Translations under genes and position numbers: made by a program | The notes under the pieces: model-generated | What the model was told of the DNA's origin: nothing | The model's input: only the letters and a program-made list of their open reading frames with translations | The model's database searches: none | Shown here: piece after piece, positions 26,274 through 34,809 of the stretch | Layout: the number at the start of each line of letters is the position of its first letter | How positions within the stretch are numbered: position 1 is the first letter of the stretch | DNA from: an uncultured Christensenellaceae bacterium | GTDB lineage: Bacteria > Bacillota > Clostridia > Christensenellales > Pumilibacteraceae | NCBI GenBank assembly: GCA_910586925.1 | Contig: CAJUKG010000012.1 | Span: forward strand, 1-52,437 | DNA length: 52,437 bases | Reading direction: 5' to 3'

Positions 26274-26623
26274 ACCGATTTTCTATGATCGCAAGTAGTA
26301 AGTTTTTGCCCGCCGAGCAAATGCATATGCAAATGGAAAACCGTCTGCTCTCCGTCGTCGCCTTGATTGATCACAAACCGAAAACCGTTCTCCAAGCCCA
26401 AAGACGGAGCGATCTCTCCTATTTTGCGAATACACTTACCCAAATCGACAGCATCGGCTTCAGACATTTCCGAAAACAGTTTGTAATGCTTTTTGGGAAT
26501 AGCCAAATAATGCTTTGCCGCTTTAGGCGAAATATCGGCTATGACGATCATAAGATCGTCCTCGTAAAACTTTTCGGAAGGAATCTCGCCCGATATGATT
26601 TTGCAAAATATACAATCGTTCAC
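26270..26623 (-). CDS. HIT family nucleotide-binding protein
   Basis: 117 residues. HINT-type proteins hydrolyse adenosine phosphoramidates and related AMP compounds. CIFCKIISGEIPSEKFYEDD opens the protein and the histidine triad is HLHMHLLGG near the C-terminus. The start is GTG 26623, set by AAGGAGGT at 26629-26636. It is first gene of a seven-gene operon. Confidence 0.94.
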   Translation of the reverse strand: MNDCIFCKIISGEIPSEKFYEDDLMIVIADISPKAAKHYLAIPKKHYKLFSEMSEADAVDLGKCIRKIGEIAPSLGLENGFRFVINQGDDGEQTVFHLHMHLLGGQKLTTCDHRKSV

Positions 26624-26670
26624 AATCGACCTCCTTGCCCGCATGCGCACACATGCAACAATTATCATAT

Positions 26671-26699
26671 ATTATACCATTAAACCCAAACAAAAGCAA
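26671..26699 (-). promoter_or_regulatory. Promoter of the HIT to thiI operon
   Basis: On the minus strand TTGCTT (26699-26694), 17-nt spacer, TATAAT (26676-26671), with TGG directly before the -10 (extended -10). A small stem GCATG/CATGC lies at 26641-26656 in the leader. Confidence 0.8.
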
Positions 26700-26798
26700 G
26701 CATTTGTTTATCTGCTATTCACATAATAAACATAAATAATGAAACCGCCATACCGCGTAATTTCGCTTCATCTCGGATTTATGTCTATAATATCAAAA

Positions 26799-26839
26799 TT
26801 ATCATATAGTATTATATCAGATATAATACTATATGATAA
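26799..26839. repeat. Perfect 41-bp palindrome behind eno
   Basis: Two 20-bp arms (26799-26818 and 26820-26839) are exactly complementary around A26819. It starts 12 nt after the eno stop. On the eno strand only TTTTGATA follows, so it could be an AT-rich terminator, but the same 23-bp core also lies inside mtaB. Confidence 0.85.
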
Positions 26840-26851
26840 CAAAAGTGTGTG

Positions 26852-28144
26852 CTATCTCTTTATATTAAATGTTTCCGTGCCAAAGTAATGCGCCGACTTT
26901 CCGAGTTGTTGCTCGATTCGGATGAGCCTGTTGTATTTTGCGGTGCGCTCGGCGCGGCAGGGTGCGCCCGTTTTGATCTGTCCCGCACATAACGCTACGG
27001 CAAGATCGGCGATCGTCGTATCTTCCGTTTCCCCGCTTCTGTGCGACACGACGGCGGTATAACCGTTTCGATGAGCGAGTTTTACGGTGTCTATAGTTTC
27101 TGACAAACTGCCTATTTGGTTAAGTTTTATCAGTATAGAATTAGCACAACCGTTTTCTATTCCTGTATTCAATCGCTTGGAATTTGTGACGAACAAATCA
27201 TCGCCGACGAGCTGTACATTGTTTCCTATTTTATCGGTCAGCTTTTTCCAGCCGCTCCAATCTTCTTCATCCAAACCGTCCTCGAGCGAGTAAATAGGAT
27301 ATTTGTCGGTTAGGTTTTTCCAATGCTCGACAAGCTCATCCGAAGTAAATGTTTTGCCCGCTTTCGGGAACGTATACTTACCTTTGCTTCCGCTTTTCCA
27401 CTCGCTCGCCGCAGCATCTATTGCGATCACGAAATCTTTGTTCTCTCTGTATCCCGCTTGTTTGATCGCTTCGAGGATATTTTGCACGGCGTGCTCGTCG
27501 CTTTCGAGATTGGGCGCAAATCCGCCTTCGTCGCCGACTGCGGTGGCAAGTCCTTTGCTTTTCAGCAGTTCGCGTAATTTGTGGTAAACTTCGGTGCACT
27601 GCCGCAAACCTTCGGCGAAGCTATCCGCGCCTATCGGCATTATCATGAATTCCTGAACGTCGACTGTGTTCGCGGCATGCGCTCCGCCGTTCAATATATT
27701 CATCATAGGCACGGGCATGCGCGTAGCCGAAGCTCCGCCGATAAATTTATACAGCGGGATCCCGAGTGCTTTCGCGGCGGCTTTTGCCGCGGCAACCGAT
27801 ACAGCGAGAATGGCGTTTGCGCCGAGCTTGCTTTTGTTATCTGTTCCGTCCAATTTCAGCAGTACTTCGTCCGTACCGTAAATATCGGTGGGATCGCAAC
27901 CGTTAAGCGCGTCGTTGATCACAGTGTCGATATGCTCGACGGCTTTCGATACCCCTTTCCCGCCGAATCTCGATTTATCGCCGTCGCGAAGTTCTACCGC
28001 CTCGAATTTTCCCGTAGACGCACCCGACGGGACCGAACACCGCCCGAGCACGCCGTTTTTGAGTATTACATCCGCTTCTACTGTCGGATTGCCGCGCGAA
28101 TCAATTACTTGCCTGCCGATAATTTTTTCTATCGAATATTCCAT
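26852..28144 (-). CDS. eno: Enolase
   Basis: 430 residues. It converts 2-phosphoglycerate to phosphoenolpyruvate. Motifs: QVIDSRGNPTVEADVILKNG at the N-terminus, the magnesium ligands in IAIDAAASEW, YSLEDGLDEEDW and VGDDLFVTN, the signature LIKLNQIGSLSETIDTV, and SHRSGETEDTTIADLAVALC. TAGGAG precedes ATG 28144. It appears to be transcribed alone, with a structured leader, not in a glycolytic operon. Confidence 0.97.
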   Translation of the reverse strand: MEYSIEKIIGRQVIDSRGNPTVEADVILKNGVLGRCSVPSGASTGKFEAVELRDGDKSRFGGKGVSKAVEHIDTVINDALNGCDPTDIYGTDEVLLKLDGTDNKSKLGANAILAVSVAAAKAAAKALGIPLYKFIGGASATRMPVPMMNILNGGAHAANTVDVQEFMIMPIGADSFAEGLRQCTEVYHKLRELLKSKGLATAVGDEGGFAPNLESDEHAVQNILEAIKQAGYRENKDFVIAIDAAASEWKSGSKGKYTFPKAGKTFTSDELVEHWKNLTDKYPIYSLEDGLDEEDWSGWKKLTDKIGNNVQLVGDDLFVTNSKRLNTGIENGCANSILIKLNQIGSLSETIDTVKLAHRNGYTAVVSHRSGETEDTTIADLAVALCAGQIKTGAPCRAERTAKYNRLIRIEQQLGKSAHYFGTETFNIKR

Positions 28145-28172
28145 TATATTACTCCTACAGATCTTGCGTATT

Positions 28173-28232
28173 TTACGGCAAAATTAAGTGCCGTAATCAT
28201 ACGATAATGATTTACGACACTGCCGAATTATA
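28173..28232 (-). promoter_or_regulatory. eno promoter -10 and structured leader with alternative hairpins
   Basis: TATAAT on the minus strand lies at 28232-28227 with no good -35, predicting a start near 28220. The transcript then begins with GTGTCGTAAATCAT (28220-28207), which pairs with ATGATTACGGCAC (28200-28188). The same second segment can instead pair through TTACGGCA (28196-28189) with TGCCGTAA (28180-28173). TTAATTTT lies between them. The two pairings exclude each other. Confidence 0.45.
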
Positions 28233-28323
28233 TACTTATTCGATTGATTTATTGTCGGGTATGTCGGTCGGCACGCTTTACATACAAGCAATTTGCGTAC
28301 TCAAAACAATATTTACGCGGCGA

Positions 28324-29532
28324 TCAATCGTTAACACCGAGCGCGGACAGACACCGCTCGAGAGCGATGATGCCGTGCTCGAACGTTATTCCGCCTTGCA
28401 AATACGCAATATACGGCGGACGAATGGGCGCATCGCACGATAACTCTATCGACGCGCCTTGCACAAACGCCCCTGCCGCCATTATTATTTTATCGTCATA
28501 TCCCGGCATATCCCACGGTTCGGGCGCGGCAAAGCTGTCTACAGGCGATGCCGATTGTACGGTACGACAAAAATTTATCAGTTTTTGAGCGTCGTTGAAT
28601 TTGATAGAGCAAATAATGTCATCCATAGCGTCGGTATATCGCGGTAACGTTTCGTAACCGAGCGACTCGAACACATACGAAAAAAGCAATGCAGTTTTAA
28701 CAGCCTGCGCCGTCACGTGCGGCGCATTGAAAAGTCCTTGATAAAACGGTCGATAGTCCGCCGCGTATGACCCCACTTCCCGACCGATCGACGGTGCGGT
28801 CAGTCTGCCCTCTATCTTTGCTATGGCTTTTTTCGTGCCGCACACATACCCGCCCGTCGGAGCGATCCCGCCTCCCGGATTTTTAATGAGAGATCCGACG
28901 AGCGCGTCCACGCAGGACGGCTCCGTTTTTTCGGTAAACTCGCCGTAACAGTTATCGAGCAATATTTGCGACTGTTTGCGATCGACGAGCGCGCATATCC
29001 GTTCTATATCGTTTACGGAAAGTGCGGGACGCATATCGTAACCGCGAGAACGCTGTATCATCACAACAGCGGGTTTACATGTGCGTAATTTGGCTGTAAT
29101 CGCCTCTAAATCGGGCTTACCGCCCTTGAGCGGCACGATCTCGCACTTCACGCCGAAGTCCTTCAGAGAGCCTATACCGCTGCCGAAAATAACGTCGTTT
29201 AGCGTGTCGTACGGCTTGCCCGTAGCGCACAGCAACATGTCGCCGGGACGCAATAAGCCGAACATCGCGATCGAAAGCGCGTGCGTGCCCGACGCAATCA
29301 GCGGCGACACTATGGCGTCCTCGGTTGCAAACACCGTCGCGAACAGTTTGCATAAAGTATCGCGCCCGACGTCGTCGTATGCATAGCCGGTAGTCGGTGC
29401 AAAGTGGCGCAACGCTATGCGGTGCTCTATAAACGCATCGAGCACTTTGCGCTGGTTTTCGAGCGCAATATCGTCTATTTCGGCAAATCGCGAGGATAAA
29501 GCCGCGAGAGCTTTGCAGGTAATGTTCTTCAT
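28324..29532 (-). CDS. Methionine gamma-lyase family protein (YnbB, 'aluminium resistance' family)
   Basis: 402 residues, PLP-dependent fold type I. Family landmarks: HFAPTTGYAYDDVGRDTLCK, ASGTHALSIAMFGLLRPGD, LDNCYGEFTEKTEPS, and the presumed PLP lysine in GSLIKNPGGGIAPTGGYVCG. The substrate is not established for this family despite its name. Start overlaps miaA stop by 4 nt (ATGA). The miaA-ynbB pairing is common in Firmicutes. Confidence 0.9.
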   Translation of the reverse strand: MKNITCKALAALSSRFAEIDDIALENQRKVLDAFIEHRIALRHFAPTTGYAYDDVGRDTLCKLFATVFATEDAIVSPLIASGTHALSIAMFGLLRPGDMLLCATGKPYDTLNDVIFGSGIGSLKDFGVKCEIVPLKGGKPDLEAITAKLRTCKPAVVMIQRSRGYDMRPALSVNDIERICALVDRKQSQILLDNCYGEFTEKTEPSCVDALVGSLIKNPGGGIAPTGGYVCGTKKAIAKIEGRLTAPSIGREVGSYAADYRPFYQGLFNAPHVTAQAVKTALLFSYVFESLGYETLPRYTDAMDDIICSIKFNDAQKLINFCRTVQSASPVDSFAAPEPWDMPGYDDKIIMAAGAFVQGASIELSCDAPIRPPYIAYLQGGITFEHGIIALERCLSALGVND

Positions 29533-30440
29533 ATATTCTCCGTAAACCGCTTTACGCAGTCGTATATCGCGCCGTAATCGCGGGCGTCGATAAATACTTT
29601 GTCAAGTTTCATATTGTTGAAATACGTCATTTGTCGCTTCGCATAGTTGCGTGTTTTTTGCGAAACGAGAGCGATAAGTTCGTCGCGCGGCATGCTCGGC
29701 TCGGCGAGTATTTGCTTGTAGCCGAGTGCCTGCATGCTCCCGCACCGTGCATAACGTTGCAGTCCAAGAGCTTCTTCGATCAGTCCCATGTCGAACATTT
29801 TTTGCACGCGCTTATTGATCTTGTCGTACAGAACGTCGCGCGGTAACGTAAGCACGACGGTTAAATCGTCATAATGTTTTTCATGCGTGACGGCACTCGA
29901 TTTCAGCTCGCCCGTCAACGCGAATATTTCCATGGCGCGAATTACGCGTTTGCAATCGTTTGCCGAGATTTTGCACGCCGATTTATCGTCGACAGCCGTA
30001 AGCAACGAGTGCATTATCTTGCCGCCCAAAAAGTGCGACGACGTCTTTAACGAATTACGCAAATCCGTATTCTTCGGCGCATCGGCAAAATTACAGCCCG
30101 AAAACAGCGAATATACGTACATTCCCGTACCGCCCACGACAATAGGCAGTTTGTTATTGCTTGCTATATCGGCAATCTCGCGCTCGGCGAGCCGCACATA
30201 CTCACCCACCGAAAAATCGGCGTCGCCGTCTACTATGTCTATCATGCGGTGGTCTATGTCACCGCATTCCGCACGGGTGAGCTTGCCCGTGCCTATATCG
30301 AACCCGCGGTAGATTTGCATTGAATCCGCACCGACAAGCACGCCGTCGAAATCCTTTGCGAGCTTTAGTGCGGTTTCCGACTTGCCTACCGCCGTGCAAC
30401 CGACTATGGCAATCGTTTTTATACGATGCGCTTGAACCAC
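29529..30440 (-). CDS. miaA: tRNA dimethylallyltransferase MiaA
   Basis: 303 residues. It adds the dimethylallyl group to A37 of tRNAs that read U-starting codons; MiaB then methylthiolates it. The P-loop is IAIVGCTAVGKSETALKLAK, followed by ADSMQIYRGFDIGTGK and VVGGTGMYVYSLFSG. GTG 30440 is the only full-length start and has AAGGAG 8 nt upstream, within the end of mutL (22-nt overlap). Confidence 0.95.
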   Translation of the reverse strand: MVQAHRIKTIAIVGCTAVGKSETALKLAKDFDGVLVGADSMQIYRGFDIGTGKLTRAECGDIDHRMIDIVDGDADFSVGEYVRLAEREIADIASNNKLPIVVGGTGMYVYSLFSGCNFADAPKNTDLRNSLKTSSHFLGGKIMHSLLTAVDDKSACKISANDCKRVIRAMEIFALTGELKSSAVTHEKHYDDLTVVLTLPRDVLYDKINKRVQKMFDMGLIEEALGLQRYARCGSMQALGYKQILAEPSMPRDELIALVSQKTRNYAKRQMTYFNNMKLDKVFIDARDYGAIYDCVKRFTENI

Positions 30441-32242
30441 TTTTCAATCTCCTTTTTTGAAAAGCACACCGCTATCGGTCTGCCGTGCGGACAAAACAGC
30501 GTTATATTCTTTGCCGACATTTCTCCGAGCAAACTCTCTATCTCTGTTTTGCTCAAATCGTCTATCTCGCCTTTGACCGCGGCTTTGCACGCCGACTGCA
30601 TAAGCCGTTCTTTGAGTATCATGGGGCTTTTCTCGCGCGAATTGACAAGCAACAGCAAGTCCGATACAAACGACTGAAAGTCTATTCCCGCACACTCGTA
30701 CGGCAGATATGAAAGCGTAAACGTGTAGTCGCCGAACGGCGATATTCCGAATCCGCAATCTTCAAACAGATCTATATTTTCGTTTATAAGTTCGGCGTCG
30801 GACGCCGACACGTCGAACACGAACGGGATCATTAGCGGCTGTGTCTGCAATCGCTTTGATTCGTAACTGCGCAACAGTTTGTCGTAAAGCAGTTTCTCGT
30901 GCGCGGCATGCTGATCTATGAAATAACAGTTATCGCCGTGTTCAAGTATTAAGTATGTGTTGAAAAGCTTGCCTATATACTCGCATACAACGGGATCGAA
31001 CCGCTCCGCGCTCTCCGCGCCGTACTCTACGGACTGCATATCCAAATAATGCTTTTCGGGCGGAGGTTCGGGAATATCGCTTGACGGCACAAAGCTCGAG
31101 GCAGGCTCTGTCGATATTTCGTCGGCGACGGGCTGCCGACTCGAGGCGGCGACTTGCATATTCGGAACGACGTCGAAGAACGAACGCAATATGTGCGCTT
31201 TACCGTAATCGGGCGAAGGTTCTACGCCGAAATCTTCCTCGTCGAGTTTTTTCGCGTCGGTGAGCTTGGGCAACACGGCATCTTTTACGGCACGCGCGAC
31301 AAGCGATTTTACTTTCACCGTGTCGGCAAACTTGACTTGCAGTTTACTCGGATGCACATTGACGTCCACCATATCGAACGGCATGGTTATATGCAGGACA
31401 AACAGCGGATACTGCCGTTTCATCAAATACTGCGCATACACCGAGTAGACGGCATACTGAATATCCTGACTCTCTACATACCTGCCGTTGATAATTACGT
31501 TTTGATAGTTCTTGGACGGTTTTGTAAACGTCGGGACGCAAGCAAACCCGGTTACGCGCATAGGCGGTTCGTCGAGTTCCACGGCGACCGTATTTTTAAG
31601 TACAGTGTCGCCGTATACGGCGAACACCGCGCTCTCCAACCCTTCGCCAGGCGAAGAAAAGTGTTTTGTTTCGCTGTCGAACTTGAACACTATATTCGGA
31701 TTTGCGAGCACCAAGTGTTCGATCAAAGTAAATATTTTCGTTTCTTCACGCGAAGGCTTATTGAGAAATTTCTTGCGCGCGGGAATATATTTGAACAGGT
31801 CCGTAACGGTTATTACGGTGCCGAAACTCGCGCCGCATTCTTCGTGCATGACGAGTTTGCCGTTTTCGTATCCTATTTTCCCGCCGAACTCGCTTTCCGT
31901 AGTGCGAGAAATCATGGTAACGTCGGCTACCGCGGCAATGCTCGGCAATGCTTCGCCGCGAAAACCGAGGGTACTTATTGTATCGAGATCGTCGAGCGAA
32001 CGTATCTTGCTCGTCGCATGCGGTAAAAACGCGGTCGGAAGTTCGTCGAAATCTATGCCGCAACCGTTATCGGTTATTCGGATACTGTCGATACCGCCGC
32101 CACGAACGGATACCGTTATTTCCGTCGCGCCCGCGTCGATCGCGTTCTCCGTCAATTCTTTCACTATGGATGCGGGGCTTTCCACCACCTCGCCCGCCGC
32201 TATGCGGTTGAATATTTCGCTTTGCAGTTTGTTTATTTTCAT
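30419..32242 (-). CDS. mutL: DNA mismatch repair protein MutL
   Basis: 607 residues. The GHKL ATPase N-terminus shows IAAGEVVESPASIVKELTEN, DNGCGI and the HATSKI and GFRGEAL motifs. After a variable linker (about 345-410) the dimerisation/nuclease domain has DQHAAHEKLLYDKL and CPHGRPIAVCFSKKEIEKWF, the metal-binding motifs of endonuclease-type MutL. The usual glutamate at the end of DQHA(x)2E(x)4E is aspartate here. Its start overlaps mutS by one base. Confidence 0.96.
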   Translation of the reverse strand: MKINKLQSEIFNRIAAGEVVESPASIVKELTENAIDAGATEITVSVRGGGIDSIRITDNGCGIDFDELPTAFLPHATSKIRSLDDLDTISTLGFRGEALPSIAAVADVTMISRTTESEFGGKIGYENGKLVMHEECGASFGTVITVTDLFKYIPARKKFLNKPSREETKIFTLIEHLVLANPNIVFKFDSETKHFSSPGEGLESAVFAVYGDTVLKNTVAVELDEPPMRVTGFACVPTFTKPSKNYQNVIINGRYVESQDIQYAVYSVYAQYLMKRQYPLFVLHITMPFDMVDVNVHPSKLQVKFADTVKVKSLVARAVKDAVLPKLTDAKKLDEEDFGVEPSPDYGKAHILRSFFDVVPNMQVAASSRQPVADEISTEPASSFVPSSDIPEPPPEKHYLDMQSVEYGAESAERFDPVVCEYIGKLFNTYLILEHGDNCYFIDQHAAHEKLLYDKLLRSYESKRLQTQPLMIPFVFDVSASDAELINENIDLFEDCGFGISPFGDYTFTLSYLPYECAGIDFQSFVSDLLLLVNSREKSPMILKERLMQSACKAAVKGEIDDLSKTEIESLLGEMSAKNITLFCPHGRPIAVCFSKKEIEKWFKRIV

Positions 32243-34809
32243 CAGTCGATTTTTTCCTTGAGATCGGACAGAATATCGAGCGCGGCGCGCGGCGTGACCT
32301 CGTTAATATCAAGCTCGCGCAATAATCTTATTACTTCGTCGTGTTTGGACACATTGTCGAACAGCGAGAGCTGCCGCGTATCGTTGGCTTTATGCGCTAT
32401 ATCGGCATTGAGCAGTCTGTCGAGCAACTGTTTTGCGCGAACGAGCACGCTTTGCGGTAAGCCTGCGAGCGCGGAAACTTCTATGCCGAAGCTCTTATTT
32501 GCGCTGCCGCGCATGATCTTTCGTATGAATCTGATACCGCCGTCGCTCTCTTTGGCGGTAAATTTGTAATTTTTCAGTCCGGGAATAGTTCCTTCGAGTT
32601 CGGTCAGTTCGTGAAAGTGCGTAGAAAACAGCACTTTCGCGTCGAGCGTATTCGCAAGGTGCTCAATAACCGCCCATGCGATACTCAATCCGTCATACGT
32701 GGCGGTGCCTCTGCCTATCTCGTCGAGCAGTACAAGACTGTTGTTTGTCGCATTCTCGAGTATTGCGGAAACTTCGCTCATTTCCACCATGAACGTGCTG
32801 CGCCCCGTAGAAATATCGTCGCTCGCACCTACGCGAGTAAAAACTTTATCGACAAGCCCGATACGCGCCGACTTTGCGGGCACAAACGAACCGATATGCG
32901 CCATAATAGTAATAAGCGCGACTTGACGCATGTACAGACTTTTGCCCGCCATGTTCGGTCCCGTTATCAGCATGATTTTCGCGTCGCCGCTGTCGAGTAC
33001 GGTGTTATTGGGCACGAACAGTTCGTCGGACGGCAATGTTTCGGCGACGGGGTGACGTCCTTCCACTATATGGATCGTGCCGTCGATTTCGATCTGCGGC
33101 TTGCAATACCCGTTCTTTTTGGCGACGGTCGCAAGTGCCACTATGCAATCGAGCTCGGCGAGGATCTTGCCGATACGCGAAATCTCGTCGCAACGGCTTC
33201 GCACCTTTTCGAGCATATCGAGATACAGTTCGCGTTCCCGCTTCTCGGCAAGATCGGCGGAGTTGAGCACTTTGTACTCGAGTTTCTTGAGTTCTTCGGT
33301 AGAATACCTTTCGGCATTAGCGACCGTTTGACGGCGTTGATAATAGTCGGGAACTTGCGAATCGAACTGACGCGGCACTTCGATGAAATACCCGAACAGT
33401 CGATTATACGAAATCCGAAGATTTTTGATCTTCGTTTTTTCCTTTTCTTCCGCTTCCATTTTCGCGATATATTCACGCGAGTTCTTGACAAGTTCGCGAT
33501 ACTCGTCGAGAGTCTTATCGTAACCGAGCTTTATGATATAATGATCGTCGTTATCGCCGCCTATCGGCGCGAGTGCCGCATCTACAAGATCCGTCACGTC
33601 CGGCAATGCATTCAGTTCGCTATCGAGCCGCGAAAGAAGCGCGGATGCATTACCCGCAAGCGACACCTTTACGTCGGGAACGGCATGAAGCGACACATTA
33701 AGCGCGGCAAGATCTTTTGGCTTTATTTCGCCGAGCGCGAGATTGGACGATATGCGTTGCACGTCTTTCACGTCGGAAAGAGTGCCGCTAAGTCGCTCGC
33801 GCGTTATGCTGTCCGAAAACAGCGCGTCAACACCGTCAAGTCGCTCCGTGATAGCGGGCTGCGAGCAAAGCGGGCGCATGATCCACTTTTGCAACAGTCT
33901 GTCGCCCATGGGCGTGCAAGTCTTATTCAGAATATCGCGAAGCGTCGTACCGCGTTTTTTTGATTGCGATTCGACAAGCTCGAGTGTTTTTGCTGTGTTG
34001 GCGTCGATATCGAGACATGCCGCCGTATCGAAATTTTCGCTGTTGCCGATATTGACGTCGCTTCGGAACTGCAGGCTTTGCACGTACGCGACGAGTGCGC
34101 CCTCCGCACATACGCAAGCGGGTGTTTTACACAGTTTGCGCAATTCCCCCTCGCCGATCACTCCGTCGAGCGTGCGCTTGGCGTTCTCGAAATCGAATTT
34201 CTCGTCGTCGTACAGCGTCATGTTGCACACCGCGCCGTACTTTACCGCCGAAAGCTCCACGCTCTCCTCGAGCATTTTGGAATTGCAAATGATCTCGGCG
34301 GGCTTTATGCGCATAAGCAAGTCGTTCAGCTTAACTTTGATCGGGCATGCGATATAGTAATTGTATGTTTCGGAAGTGGTTATATCAGTCCACACCGCAC
34401 CGACTCCGTTCGCATCGAGGAACAGCGACATAAGATAGTTATTCTTATCGTCGCTCAAGCTGTCGGGATCGGTAATCGTGCCGCCCGTAATGATACGCGT
34501 CACGTCGCGGTCTACAAGTCCTTTGGTCGTCGCCGGGTCTTGCATTTGCTCGCAAATGGCGACTTTATAACCTTTTTTAAGCAATCGGGAAATATATGTC
34601 TGCACCGCATGGTGCGGAACTCCGCACATAGGCGCACGTTCTTTCAGTCCGCACGACCTGCCTGTAAGCGTAAGCTCGAGTTCGCGCGATACCGTGACGG
34701 CGTCCTCGAAAAACATTTCGTAAAAATCCCCGAGCCGAAACATTAAAATCGTGTCGGGATATTTGCTTTTTATCTTTTTGTACTGAACCATCATCGGCGA
34801 CAAACTCAT
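32242..34809 (-). CDS. mutS: DNA mismatch repair protein MutS
   Basis: 855 residues, normal size. The mismatch-reading domain I has the phenylalanine wedge FRLGDFYEMFFEDA. The ATPase has Walker A ITGPNMAGKSLYMRQ and SLVLLDEIGRGTATYDGLSI. It recognises mismatches and recruits MutL, encoded next. Its ATG overlaps the miaB stop (ATGA). Confidence 0.97.
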   Translation of the reverse strand: MSLSPMMVQYKKIKSKYPDTILMFRLGDFYEMFFEDAVTVSRELELTLTGRSCGLKERAPMCGVPHHAVQTYISRLLKKGYKVAICEQMQDPATTKGLVDRDVTRIITGGTITDPDSLSDDKNNYLMSLFLDANGVGAVWTDITTSETYNYYIACPIKVKLNDLLMRIKPAEIICNSKMLEESVELSAVKYGAVCNMTLYDDEKFDFENAKRTLDGVIGEGELRKLCKTPACVCAEGALVAYVQSLQFRSDVNIGNSENFDTAACLDIDANTAKTLELVESQSKKRGTTLRDILNKTCTPMGDRLLQKWIMRPLCSQPAITERLDGVDALFSDSITRERLSGTLSDVKDVQRISSNLALGEIKPKDLAALNVSLHAVPDVKVSLAGNASALLSRLDSELNALPDVTDLVDAALAPIGGDNDDHYIIKLGYDKTLDEYRELVKNSREYIAKMEAEEKEKTKIKNLRISYNRLFGYFIEVPRQFDSQVPDYYQRRQTVANAERYSTEELKKLEYKVLNSADLAEKRERELYLDMLEKVRSRCDEISRIGKILAELDCIVALATVAKKNGYCKPQIEIDGTIHIVEGRHPVAETLPSDELFVPNNTVLDSGDAKIMLITGPNMAGKSLYMRQVALITIMAHIGSFVPAKSARIGLVDKVFTRVGASDDISTGRSTFMVEMSEVSAILENATNNSLVLLDEIGRGTATYDGLSIAWAVIEHLANTLDAKVLFSTHFHELTELEGTIPGLKNYKFTAKESDGGIRFIRKIMRGSANKSFGIEVSALAGLPQSVLVRAKQLLDRLLNADIAHKANDTRQLSLFDNVSKHDEVIRLLRELDINEVTPRAALDILSDLKEKID

